From Ustulina deusta (lineage: Eukaryota; Ascomycota; Sordariomycetes; Xylariales; Xylariaceae), in NCBI GenBank assembly GCA_023159155.1, contig JAJNNX010000017.1:744001-808000 (forward strand): a stretch of 64,000 nucleotides of DNA, in the 5' to 3' direction. Under the pieces are notes generated by a model, which saw only the letters and a list, made by a program, of their open reading frames with translations, had not been told where the DNA came from and searched no databases. Each line of letters opens with the position of its first letter. Position 1 is the first letter of the stretch. This document shows, one piece after another, positions 1-11,664 of this stretch. A program made the translations under genes and the position numbers.

Positions 1-1438
1 CGAGCCTATATTTTCTGCATAGCTTTTGACAGCTTTGCTTTGTTTGCAAAAAAAAAAAAAGGAACCGTAGCTTAAAAGCACTTTAACATGTACATTAATG
101 CTTGTTTCACTACTGAATCGGATCCTACCATTCTATGATCCATACTATCCACAGGAATCATATAAAGACGCCTTATCATCCAATACCACACGAAAATCAC
201 AGAGCCCGTTGCCTCAAGATAAACTTTGCACTTGCGTGCGGGTAGATAAAAGTGCGCCAAAAAAATATCGGGAGGCCTTGGGGACGAGGGCGTCAAGGGG
301 TGATTAGCGTTGCGGCGTATCAGGTACCATTGATGTTTGATTGGTATTTTACCTACCGTAATACTGGGTATGTACGGCTGCACTTGAGTCGCTCGCACTA
401 TTTGATTCTCTGTTGAATAAGCCGACAGCACGATAATATGCACCTATCTACCTAGATTAGGCAGGCCACTGATCCTCTATCCTACCTATCGAAGCAGGCT
501 GCAGTCTCTCAAATTCTAATACTTTACCCATGCCTTCCTTCTGAGAGGACGGGAGGTCAAAATAACTAGATGTTCAACATCGGCGTCCGGGAGGAAGAGG
601 TTACTTGCTATTGCAGCATAATTGAAATGTCCATTATGCACCGGTAATCGTGTAATTAGGTATGCGTAGTCTCTAGGCTTTGGGCGCGTGACCACTTCCA
701 CAAAACCTTTGTTCCAGAACGTGATATCTGGAAAATCGAGGCGATTGATACCTGCATGAAAGGGCACCGTGCGCAGGCCCTAGACGACGAGTCTACAAAT
801 AAACTGTGGCGGTAGTGGCGCAAGTACTTTGTGGCTCTGTGCCATAGTGAATTGTCTTTTTGCTATAGGTCCCGAAGGACATGGGTGCTTTACTTTAATG
901 GGCCTATGAGTTCCATTTCCCCAACTCCACAGCTCCTCTCTACATAAAAAGGTGGAGCTATCCTCAGGTCAACAGGGGTGGGCTACCCTCAGTTTGTCTG
1001 ATTACTCAGGCAACAGGTACCGACCCACACAAATATGGGCATAAATACCTCGCACCCTAGTTAGATACCCCAGTCTACAACCATGCTCAATACAGACCTT
1101 CAGATCAGACCTAGTTGCACCAACGTGACTGGATCTGTGGAGGGACGGTATTGGAGGCACACCTGTAGTCGGGAAGACTTTGGCTATTTGTTTAATGGAT
1201 AATACGGCTATAATCATATCCCTTATATCTAACACCCAATGCCGGTGGGCTCCATACCTCGTCATTCTTCAGTTAAAAAAGAGGGCAGAAGCAGCAGCTG
1301 TTTCCTGCATCGCTTCAACCCTATCAATCTAGTCCGTGGATTCTCCAGGTCGCCGCCAAACCTTCCCCTCTTTTTTTCCATTAGTTTTGTCACAATTAAT
1401 AAGAAGCACTCCATATCGGCTTTGCTTCTAGTATACAA
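1..1438. other. Left-edge stretch without a recognisable gene
   Basis: I see no convincing coding region here. The longest open frames are 83-129 codons, overlap each other on both strands and show no domain or splice pattern. A minus-strand frame at 516-767 (83 residues) has a protein-like composition but no motif I recognise; it could be the end of a decayed gene. The last 200 bases before 1439 are presumably the promoter and leader of the HET pseudogene. Confidence 0.5.
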
Positions 1439-3763
1439 ATGTCCTATCAAGGCGGATACGGTGGAGGCTACGGCGGAGGTTATGGTGGTGGTGACGGAGG
1501 CTACGGTGGACACGGCGGCGGTTACGGGGGAGAGCATGGAGGCGGCTATCAACAACCACCGCCGCCTCAACAACGCTACAACCATTATCCGCCGCCAGGA
1601 GGGCCGACATCTCAACATTCCCAGGTAACTGAAATGGCCCGCCAGGATATCAAAAGGAGGCGGCTATGCCGCTGCTGTAAACAAATTCCTCTCGATATCA
1701 GGCAACTTAGGCAGGGAGCAGCCAGCTCCGTCGGCTACATGTGGGAACTGGGCGACGTCAGTAGGATTCGGCAGAGTAAGTGTAGGTTCTGCCGCTTCAT
1801 TAATTTCATCCTTTATGAAGAGACACGAACAAGACAGTTGTCGTCGGACCACTTCTGTGGCGAGTTGATTCTTCGATGGAACTACACGGAGTGCTTCAAG
1901 CTTGATGATACACAAACCGAAATATACTACTCGCGAAATTCAGAGATGGACTTTTCTGTCGATAACGCGTTCCGCTTGGTGCCTAACGCCTGCGAAGTCA
2001 TCGACTTTAAACGGGTAAGGGCGTGGATGGACAAGTGTAAGGAAGACCATGGTGAACACTGTATAAGGCCTAGGCGCCCGGCTCACTCTGACAAATCCGT
2101 ACAGGATTCATATCCTGAGCTCGGTCTTCTGCGCTTCATCGATGTCCAGGACCAGTGTGTCGTCGAAACCCTAGACATCTACCCGTACGTTGCGCTCAGT
2201 TACGTTTGGGGCTCGGCCGTCAATCTGCGTCTTACAGCTTCTAACAAAGCAGATTTAATCTAACCAGGGGCTTTAGAACGACATAAGGGCTTGATTCCCA
2301 GGACAATTTCGGATGCAATGGCCCTAGCGCAGAAGATTGGCGAGAGGTACATCTGGTGTGATGCTCTATGTCTTATTCAAAATGATCCGGACGACGTAGA
2401 CCGGGGTATCAAGTCAATGGACCTGATCTACGAAAATGCTGAGTTGACAGTCGTGGCTGCCTGTGGTCATGACGCCAATGCTGGTCTTCCCGGCGTGCAC
2501 AAAAGTACACGGATGAGACCGAGATTCAGTTGGGAGATTACCCGGCGTACGACTTGGCGCTTATATAAGCCTAGACCAGCGAATGAAGCATTCTGTGTAT
2601 AGCTCGAGAGCGTGGACGTAAGTGCTCTCACCTCTAGCTTTCTAAGAGCGTGCGTTAAATACTCTAATAGATTTCAGGAACAGCTCCTATCAGCACGATG
2701 CTTATTTTTTATAGACGACCTGGTCTATTTTCGGTGCCGCTCACATACAATATTCGAATCCTTCGACCCTGCATTTGACAACAATAGATACTTCTTGGGA
2801 AACATGACCTATATTCATGAATCAAGCTCATTGTTGCCGACGATCATGCAGATGAGCCTTCCAGCCTTGGACTTTGAAGGATTTATCGAATACTATACTG
2901 AGCGGTCACTTACAAATCAAGAAGATATATTAAACGCCTTGGGAGGTATTATCCAGAGGCTGTCGAAGAAAATGAAGTGCCGATTCCTCGAGGGCTTGCC
3001 TACAGCAATGTTCGACCGTGGCATCCTGTTTACACGCCGGAGCATAACACTCCATAGAAGACATGGCTTTCCTAGCTATTCATGGGCCGGCTGGAAGGGG
3101 GTGTGCTACTATCACCACGTTGTTGACAATGAAAACAGATGGCTTACTGCAAGTACCTGGATTGTATGGTATCGGAGAAGTCACGGCATACTAAATCTAG
3201 TTTGGGATATCCTTGCCAATGAGGATTTTCCCTATAAAGATGACGAGTATACTGGTTATCGAAAGAGGGGGAAATTCCAATCGCCCGTCACCCTGCCCTT
3301 TCCTACAGGTCGCACACAGCCAACAGAAGGCCTAGCTTGTGACATCTCTCTTTTAAATTACCCGGTCTTGCAGTTTTGGACCCTATCAGCTTCTTTCAAC
3401 ATCCGAATCGTCGATAGACTTACAGGTAATTTTGCTTTAATTATCGACAGGTTTGGGCACACGTGTGGTGGTATATATGTCGACGATTATGAGGCCTTGG
3501 TCTCCTCTGGGTCGGCCGAACCGTACGAGTTAATAGCTATTTCGGCAACTCCGCTATTTGATTGGACATCTTATGCTAACTCCGATAATCGCCTCAGCGA
3601 GATGGAGGAACTATACGGCACCGAATGCTACTACAATGTAATGCTTCTGATGTGGCACGATGGTCTGGCAGGACGATGTGGGATCGGCTTTGCCCCGCAA
3701 AAGGGCTTTATTACCAACTGCCTACCACCTGGCGTTGAATGGAAGGAGATTATCCTGGGCTAG
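1439..3763 (+). pseudogene. HET-domain (heterokaryon incompatibility) protein, broken
   Basis: HET proteins trigger cell death when genetically different hyphae fuse. Seen here: an ATG followed by a Gly/Tyr-rich tract and a Pro/Gln stretch (about residues 3-60), a Cys-rich lead-in, then HET motifs YVALSYVWGSA (from 2183), RYIWCDALCLIQNDPDD (from 2345) and YENAELTVVAACG, with the usual ending EWKEIILG before the stop at 3761-3763. Three things interrupt it. A TAA at 2261-2263 sits where the family reads through; a CAA-to-TAA change fits a RIP-type mutation. A one-base frame change lies between about 2515 and 2538: downstream, LPGVRLGAYISLDQ...YSSRAWT reads in the next frame. An intron at 2618-2670 (GTAAGT...TAG) then returns to the first frame at FQEQLLSARC. 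The first two are lesions and the third is normal splicing. A 48-base intron over the TAA is possible, but it would delete conserved residues. Confidence 0.85.
2618..2670 (+). other. Inferred intron in the HET pseudogene
   Basis: Donor GTAAGT and acceptor CTAATAG. Splicing joins ...SSRAWT to FQEQLLSARC, the normal HET-family sequence at this position, and corrects the frame. It shows that the frame change upstream is a real lesion and that this gap is an intron. Confidence 0.7.
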
Positions 3764-5617
3764 GACGCGTGTTGAGGTATCAAGATTCTTGCTGGGAGCC
3801 TATGAGCCGAGGGATGGCCAAAGGGCTATATATATAGCCCTTCAAGGTTCATTTGGTATATGGTCAGGTTTTGCTCTGTCCGTAATATTGCTAGTTCTTG
3901 AAATATAATGCCTTTTCATGCCGCTTCAGGTCATTAGCTGACAAGTTTCTTGTCATGAAGCATTAAGCTAACCTACCAACCTACGTACGACCGCGTTTTG
4001 CACCATGAATGCGCTTTCCTATTGATTATTAGAGGGGGCTATTAAAACCGATGAAATGCTGACGTGGTTTCCTTAATATATTAAGTCTAAGTGAAAAAAA
4101 GAATCTGCTCTGTCACTTCGCATAGCAATAGATTTTAAGACAATGTAGTAATTTTACTGCTGTATCTATTTATCCCAACACAATTAGTCGCCACAGGCAC
4201 GCAATAAGGCACTACGGCAATGAAGCGACTATAAGAGGGTACTAGCCTCTCCATAGCGTACTGCATTGCTGGGCGTTATTGCATTTCATCTATAGTTCTT
4301 TGGTATTCGTGTTAGAACAGGTATGTAGTCTTTCCTGGCCTGTAACAGGTACGAGAAATTGAATCGTTGGTCCACACCGACAACATCGGTGCCGACAATA
4401 TCTAGGCTGTATTGTGTCTTAACAGCATCCAAATAACACTGATTTCGTATCCAGTCTTCGAGCTTCCCAGCCCCAAATTATCGGGTCTCGCCCAAGAGAG
4501 CCGAATATCTTGCATAGGTCTAGGTCCCACTGTAGGATCGAAGCATGATGGAAAGTCTCTGGAATACTTCCGATCTAGCCTAGCTGTTCACTTTATGTTT
4601 TTTTCCTGGTCAACTAAGAACTAGAGATGGTATTATATCGAGTTCTTTAAGAATGGCTTAAAGCAAACAGTATGTTAGTAACACCATACTTTCAATTGGA
4701 ATATACACTGTGTGACGGACTAGTGGACCCTACGCTAGTCCCGAAGCAGTTGGTGAGGCTATTCGCAAGTCCCATGGGCTAAGTAGGAGATGTAACCACT
4801 TGGACCGGAAGCACTTCAGAAGCTAAGTCAGCAGCTCACATACTTAGGTATATAGCGAACAGCCCATACAGGCTGGGCATTTCACATGTAGACCAATACA
4901 CATACCGTTTTCTGAGCCCTAGATCTACCACACCGTCAGACGCTGATATATAAAAGACTCCGCGGACTGCCCACAGGTTGCTTAGGCATAACAGTCACCA
5001 GCCTTTACTAAAACATGAGGAAGCAGTTCACGAGACTATCAATGCTTTCGAGGCAAATTTTCGCATCATTTGCTTATTGCGCAACTTTTATGCGATGTTA
5101 AAAAATCGTGGTTGGATCCCATTATGGCATGATAGGGTTTTAACTATCGAGATATTTGACGATCAGGCAAAATGCTTTCTATTAGATACTGAGCATCTTG
5201 TTCAATGCGCATCCGCTATGCTCAAGATCATACGCTGCCGGAAAGAATTCCCGAGGACACTAACTCCCATAACTATAGCCTGTAACCTTCCAATTAGCTA
5301 TCCAGCAATTCTACAGATGGCTGGCAGATATACGGTATCAGGTCCCTGGTATTGTTTGCAGCGCGCCTCTTGAGTTACTAGTCACCACGACACCTTCTGG
5401 ATAGCGTAGCATATGCTGGTCATTGGTGTGAGGGTTTCAGAATTCGATTAGTTTGATAATGACGACTTACTAGTTGTGCAGTTGCTCAAGTATGATAAGA
5501 AGTTAGCCATGAATTCCAAATATTGATTAGATAGACGGAATGCATACTCCGTGGCTGTTAAATTACAAATCTCTTCCACTGTCATTCATGGGCCGTTTTG
5601 TTTCCATTGCAGCCTCA
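3764..5617. other. Gene-poor stretch with one unexplained open frame
   Basis: No intact gene is seen. A plus-strand frame at 4978-5373 (131 codons, no ATG near its start) has a plausible amphipathic protein composition (for example LLRNFYAMLKNRGWIPLWHD) and could be an exon or remnant of a lost gene, but I cannot assign it. The rest is ordinary intergenic sequence, moderately AT-rich near 3900-4200. Confidence 0.4.
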
Positions 5618-7702
5618 TTACGCATACATGTGTCCAGGTACCAGATCCTTGGGCTGATCTTCTTCAGCACCAAATCTAAGATGTTCTACAGGGCCGTCAT
5701 CATCATATTCATCATGCCACTCAGCTGGCATCGATATTACTCCCCAACGAATCTTGCTTTGTGCTAGCCTCCTGAGCGAGCTCCTTGTATTGCCGTCGTC
5801 CTCCTCATCCTCATCTCCGTCTTCTTCCCCTGCCATCCTCTTCTCCAAGAACCATGATCTTAGTGTGTTGTAAGACCCTGGTCTCCATAGTCTATTCTTG
5901 CCAGGACTACGCTGGCTGCCCATATCAATATCCAAGTCGGCCGAGCTATGTGTTCGGACAGGCATATAAGACGATAACATGTTTGTTAAGGGCGACAAGG
6001 AAGATTCTTCCGCCGTGATCAACTTTCTGGATGCTCGCGAAGCAGTCGATGAGTGACACGCTGCCGATATCGCTAGGGAGTTGCTTCCGGGTTGTGTGAT
6101 ATTGGACGGCGATCTCTTAAAAGCCAGGATGGGTGGTATGGTCACTAAGAGGCTCGACACAATGATCAAGACAACTAAAGATGTTAGGGAGTATCCCACA
6201 GCAACCGCCGTGTTGGCAGGTAAGCTGGGGTCCCCACCATCGCTATAGAGTACACTGAAAGAGTCTGTCCCGTAGTAGCCTATGGAACATCAGTTATATC
6301 CGTGATGGAGATATGTATAGATGCTTGGAATTTAAGGCGTACCTCCCTCAGAAACGAACACATAGATAGTGTTAGACACTAACCAGTGTAAAAAAGCACT
6401 CGCCACAATAAGAGGTATGCTGTATTTGTATGGGAGCTGAAGCCGATATGTCGAGTATTGTTGGCCCTAGTTCGTGATTAGCCTTAGTTTAACATCCATG
6501 TCGAATAAACTCACCCTGGGTTCCGTCACTCGAAGAGAATTGAATCCCTCACCGAATCTCGCCCATTCCTTTGCCATCTGCAGCCGCGTAAAGAGGTTGT
6601 TATACTATGCTGCTCGTTAACAGTGCGTGCATGGTGGAAATAGACGTTAAAACAAGATGCTGGTTAGGTATAACAATGTCAAGAGAATGAAAACGGGAAC
6701 AGAAAACAAGTGTAGGGCGGATTCAAAGGTTTAACCTACAGCTAGGTAACAAAACGACAGAATAAGTTGAGGGCTATTTGCTAACAGGACTCCTTCAAGG
6801 AGATTTAATGGGAGGGAGATGAATGCGTTGCTGTCGTTAGCAAGAAAGCTCCGTAACCTGGGTCATCGTTAATCTGTGTCTAGGTGTTCTGCTGACTGAG
6901 ACCTTACTTGCCAACCGACAGCCCTCGATACAGTAAGAACGCACAAGTGGTAATACCACTAGCGAGAAGAGCATAGCTTATGAGCCAAACGGGCATGGGG
7001 ATGGCTGCGGCCCACGTCTGTTGTGGTGCTGTCCATTGTCTTGGGCCGGGAAGTAGATAGGCGTGCTTCCGTCTCATAGCCTTGCGGACCTGTTTTTGAT
7101 CAATGGTGCAGAGCCCTGCTGTGACAGGATCAGGGTGCTCAATAAAGGATGCCATAGCATCACCCAACGTAACGAGGGGTTTCTGCTCAGGGCGACTAAG
7201 CACAATCGTCACGACAACCGCTGTGATGGTCTTTGCAATCACGCAAAGCGCAACACCCAACAATAACGATGGCGAGAGGGCAATTTCTATCACCAAAACG
7301 TCAGTAACTGTGTCCTCAATGGAAAGTAAACACATACGACACATATTAGGTGATGGTTCAGCGAGACAGTAACTGATGTTTAGATTGAAAGAATCGTGTC
7401 GAAGGCCCGATGTCATTGTATGATATGGCGATGCTATCCAAGAGCCAGGTTCCGTCATGTTAGATCGTGGATAGCGGCCATCGTCGGCTTTTGACCCATT
7501 CAAAATAAACGTGCTTCCTTGGTCATCACTGAAAAAGGGATAGTTCCAGTCGGCGGCATTGAGAACGCCATCGTGGTCATTGTCGTTTCCAAAAGCGTTC
7601 ACACAATTATTACCGCAAGCAGTTAAACCGCCCAATGTCTCCGCTACCATGCGGCATTGAGCATCGAAGAATAAATGGTTCGGCTTGTCTAAAAGCATGT
7701 AT
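5618..7702 (-). pseudogene. DUF6536-type fungal membrane protein, 3' part (split by transposons)
   Basis: This is the C-terminal portion of a multi-pass membrane protein of unknown function found in fungi (DUF6536 N-terminal family). Exons inferred on the minus strand: 7697-7338, 7286-6908, 6857-6740, 6604-6515, 6466-6343 and 6279-5618. All junctions have GT...AG ends and keep one frame. Family hallmarks are PLVTLGDAMASFIEHPDP, LLANSPQLILSFCYLAYNN, MAKEWARFGEG.NSLRVTEPRG, PLIVASAFLHWLVS and a late SLAISAACH segment, ending in an acidic tail and DLVPGHMYA. Several hydrophobic helices are visible. No stop codon breaks these exons. The first codon here (ATG, bases 7698-7696) is completed by a base within the target duplication 7698-7702. 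The 5' half lies at 27491-28766. Transcription through the 19.8 kb nest is unlikely, so the gene is probably dead despite clean exons. Confidence 0.8.
7698..7702. repeat. Target-site duplication, left copy (TGTAT)
   Basis: TGTAT here and at 27491-27495 immediately abut the two 160-bp LTRs. Keeping a single copy restores the DUF6536 reading frame (...EYWDQY-MLLDKPN...), which fixes the element ends. Confidence 0.85.
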
Positions 7703-7862
7703 AGTTGAAAATAAGTGTATACAATAGGTATATAGTATTGTATATTGCATTAAAGAACAAGTCTAAGTATAGTTAGATGAGGTAGTACCTTTACAATATA
7801 TAGTAGATACGTATGGGGCGTAGTACCTAGCTATTTTCTTTACCTGCCTCCCAATTTCTATA
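7703..7862 (-). repeat. Copia-like LTR, left copy (3' LTR)
   Basis: 160 bp aligned without gaps to 27331-27490. All differences are C/T or G/A type. The first about 20 bases keep G/C where the other copy has A/T (7707, 7715, 7717, 7722). From 7730 onward this copy has A/T where the other keeps G/C. Confidence 0.85.
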
Positions 7863-10687
7863 CTTCTACTTAAACTATATATATTTATATAAAATTATTA
7901 CTAACTTGTTTTTTTAATTATTCTTTATTATACCTAAAATTATATATAATTTTGAAAATATATATTTTTAATTTTTTAATAAAATAGATTTTCTAGCATT
8001 GTTTATTTTAATATTTTTAATAAAAAGTTTAATAAATATTTTTTTTTACTACTTTAACTTGTGTTTATATTATACTAAATATATGCTTTTTTTATGTTTT
8101 TTTTTTTTTAAAGTATTTAATAAAAGTATATTATTTTCTAAAAAATATTTTGTTTTAGCAATTAAATCTTATAACTTCTACTAGATCGCAGTCCTATATT
8201 AGAATATATATTTTCTTTAAATTTTTTTGCTTTAATAATAATAATTATAAAAATATACTATTTTTTAGTTTTTTATTAGTTTTTTATTATAAATTTGTTT
8301 AAAATACTAAATATTTTGATTTTAAAGTAATATTTACTTATATTAATAAATCTAGCAAAATAACTAAAAAAATCTTTAGTTCGAACGTTTAATATATAGT
8401 TTGTCTAGTTTATTTTATTTTATTTATTATAAAAAAAAATAAATTAAAAATATATATATAAAATTGTTTTATATTTTTGTTTTAGTTTTAAATACTTTAA
8501 AATAAAAGTTAGTTCTAATTATATTTAAAATTATTTTAAAAAATCTTTAATTTTAGAGCTTAGCGTTTTTAAGTCTAATAAAAATTTATTAAAATTTATT
8601 AGTAATTTTATTATAATTAAAAATAAAAATAAAAAGTTTATAAGTAGTATTAATATTTTAAATGTTTTTTTTTATTATAGTTTTTTATTTTTAAAATAGG
8701 GCCCTAGCATTAATAAAAAAATCTTCTATAAAATAAAAATTAATAATATTAATTAATTAGTTTATAAATAGTATTAATTAAATTATAATAAAATAAAAAA
8801 TCTAATAAAATATAAATATTTAGTATACTTTTTATAAAGTATAAGTAGTTATAGTTTAAAAAAAATATTAGTAATTCTAGAATTTTTTAAAATAAGACGC
8901 CTTAAAAAATAAAAACTTTATTAAATTAACTATATAAAATTTATAAAAATATTTTAAAATAGTAAAAGTTTTAATAAATAATTTATAAAGCTTATAAAAT
9001 ATAAATTTAGCTATTTTATTTATTTATTTTATAACTAAAAGCTTAAAATATTTTAAAATATAATAAATTTGTTCTATAATAGTAGTTTAATAAAACTATT
9101 AATTATTTATTTAAATATATAAATCTATTTAAAATTAATATTTTTTTGTTATATAACTTTTTTATAAAAAGCTTGTTATATAAAAACATGTTTTATTTTG
9201 CTATAAAATTATAAGTTTTTTATTATAACTATAGTTTTTTAATTATTTTTATAAATAATAATAATAATTATTTTTTTTAAAAATGTTTAATTTAAATAGT
9301 AGTTATTAAAGCTATATAGTTTTTTTTATAGCTTATATTTATTCTATTAGTTCTAACTTATAAAAAAATAAAATAATACTTTATTATTTTTTAAAGCTTT
9401 AATTAATAGTATTATTTTTTATATTAAAAATATATTTTATTATTAAATATCTAGTTTAAATATAGCTAGCCTAGTTAATATTAGTTTATTTTATTAAATC
9501 TTATAGTTTTTTTTAATAATATAGTTTTAAATTAATAGTACTATATAAATAATATAATATTTGCTTAGCTATTTCTATATATATTATTATAAAGTTTTTT
9601 ATATATTTACTTAAATAAAAAATAACATATATTATATCTGGTCTAGTACTAAATATAATATATATTAGGCAACTAATAATTTTTATATATTATTAAATAT
9701 TATTTTTAAAAGCTTTATAATTATTTATTAGTTCTAAAATTTTATTTATATTAATAAGTATAATAATTATATATATTTTTTATTAGCTTAGTTTTTTAAT
9801 TATTTTCTTTAAATAGGCTTTTTAACTAAAAAGAATAGTTTTATTTTTCTAGTCCTAAATAATAGCTATACTAAAATAAAAAAAGCATAGCTTTAGATCT
9901 TATATTTTAAATCTTTTTAATAAATCTTTTTTGATTTTATTAAATTTTTTTTTTAAAAATCCTACTATTAATAGGTTATTAATATAAATAACTATATATA
10001 TATACTTTTTAGCAAATATACTAACGTCTAATTCTAGTAGTTTAAAGTTTAGCGTTTTTAAAAAATCGGCCAGTATTTAATACTATACTTTAAAAGCTTG
10101 TTTTAAGCCGTAAAATACTTTGTTTAATTTATAGACTTTATTAGTTCTATTATTAAATTTAAATAATTATTAAACATAAACGTTTTTTTTTTTATATAAA
10201 AAAGCAGTTTTAATATTTATTTATTTAATTTTAAGATCTAGAACTGCAGTAATTATAAAAATAACTTTATAACTTATTAGTTTTACTACTAAAGCAAAAG
10301 TTTTATTATAATCTTTATTAAAAATTTATTTAAAGTTTTAAATAACTTATTATACCTTATATTTTATAACTTTTTTATTAAAGTTTTTTTTAATTTTATA
10401 AATTTATTTTTTAGTTATAAGATTTTTACTAATAAGTAATTTATAAAATATTTAAGTCCTATTATTAATAAATAACTAATATTTTGCTTTTATAGCTTTA
10501 TATTATTTAAGCTATTTAGCATTTTTTTTAGCTTATTTATAGCTTTTTAGTTTTATATCTACTGCTAGTAATATAAATAATAATATTATAATAGCTATTT
10601 TAAAAATAAATAATAAAGTATATAAGCTATATTATAAATAATTAGGAATTTATATTTAAAAATATAAATTATAATAAAATTATAGTG
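7863..10687 (-). other. Decayed copia pol (reverse transcriptase/RNase H side)
   Basis: A very AT-rich stretch with no usable frame. Copia reverse-transcriptase motifs are legible on the minus strand between about 10520 and 9900, ending in a YINNLL sequence where copia has the YVDDLL active-site motif. Beyond 9900 toward 7863 the RNase H part is expected, but I could not read it with confidence. The 61-codon frame at 7999-8184 is low-complexity chance sequence. Confidence 0.7.
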
Positions 10688-10692
10688 CTTTT
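10688..10692. repeat. Target-site duplication CTTTT, left copy
   Basis: CTTTT directly before the left 234-bp LTR; the same five bases follow the right LTR at 23380-23384. Confidence 0.75.
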
Positions 10693-10926
10693 TATAATAG
10701 TTAGTACAGTCTTAGCAAGACCCGCAAGGACTCCAGACCCATATAGCAATAAAATAAAAAGTCTACGCACGGACCAACCTAACTCTACAGCCACATATAT
10801 AGAGTCTATATCTACCTACCCTATAAACTTTAACTTTTTTTTTTTTTTTTTTCTTTTTTAGCTTAAAATCTTTGTTTATAATATTAATAAACTAACTATA
10901 AAAGCTTTACTTAACTAATTATAATA
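10693..10926 (+). repeat. 5' LTR of the middle gypsy-like element
   Basis: 234 bp, the same length as 23146-23379. The start now reads TATAATAG (TATAACGG in the other copy; probably TGTAACGG originally), and the end ATTATAATA matches ATTATAACA. The central part keeps many G/C bases that the right copy has lost. Confidence 0.85.
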
Positions 10927-11388
10927 CTACTTTAAACTTACTAATTATTTATTAATAAATATTTAATAAATATATATTTTTTATTTTGCTATAATTAATA
11001 AAATATAAATAAACTTTTTTTTTTAGTTATATATTTAATATAAAAAATTATATATTTTATAATATAAATCTAACTTTAATATAACTTTAATAAAATTTTT
11101 AACTTTTATATTATTTAAAAACTAATAACTTATAAAAAACCTAATTTTAAACATTTCTATTTTATTTTTAGTTTTTAAATAATTAAAACAACTTTAGTTT
11201 TTAAATATAGCTAGCTTTTTATTATTAAATAATTTTAAAATCTTTTTTTTAATAAAAAAAAAAATTAAGCACTAAACTTTTTTATAAATACTTTAAGCAA
11301 ACTAATACTTAAAAAAAAATCTAAAAAAAACAAAAAATTAAAACCTAAAAAAATAAAATCTAAACTAAAACTAGAACTACTTAAAATA

Positions 11389-11393
11389 AATAA
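11389..11393. repeat. Probable target-site duplication AATAA, left copy
   Basis: AATAA here and at 18200-18204 abut the inner LTR pair. In such AT-rich DNA a chance match is possible, so the LTR ends could shift by one or two bases. Confidence 0.5.
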
Positions 11394-11664
11394 AGTTACG
11401 GTATGGTGGCTAGTGGCCGGCAGCGTGGCTGCAACCCACAAGCCACACAAACCGCAATCTTTAATTCCCAGGTCATATGACTTACACCTAACCAGCACCT
11501 AGCAATTACTTAATAGCTGCCCATACTTCCTACCAATCTACCTATAAAGAACCTATAACATACCCTTATAAAATTAGTTTTTTTTTTTTTTTATATTTAA
11601 ATTTTAATACAAAGTTCGCTTTTAGAATAAAGCCTTGCTTTTTATAATTGCTTAACGCATAATA
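11394..11664 (+). repeat. 5' LTR of the inner gypsy-like element
   Basis: 271 bp pairing with 17930-18199. Its left half is the most GC-rich sequence of the AT block (GGCTAGTGGCCGGCAGCG), while its right half has lost G/C that the other copy keeps (for example TTTTAGAATAAAG against TTTCGGAATAAAG). Confidence 0.85.

Noticed and set aside
2213..2270. A 48-base intron in the first HET gene that would remove the TAA at 2261
   Set aside because: The donor is weak (GTCTTA) and splicing would delete residues that HET proteins normally keep, so a nonsense mutation is more likely.
7999..8184. 61-codon open frame in the AT-rich block
   Set aside because: Only Phe/Tyr/Leu/Ile/Lys codons from A/T-saturated DNA on the strand opposite to the copia element; chance sequence.
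11265..11498. 77-codon minus-strand frame overlapping the inner 5' LTR
   Set aside because: It runs antisense across the LTR boundary and has no motif.
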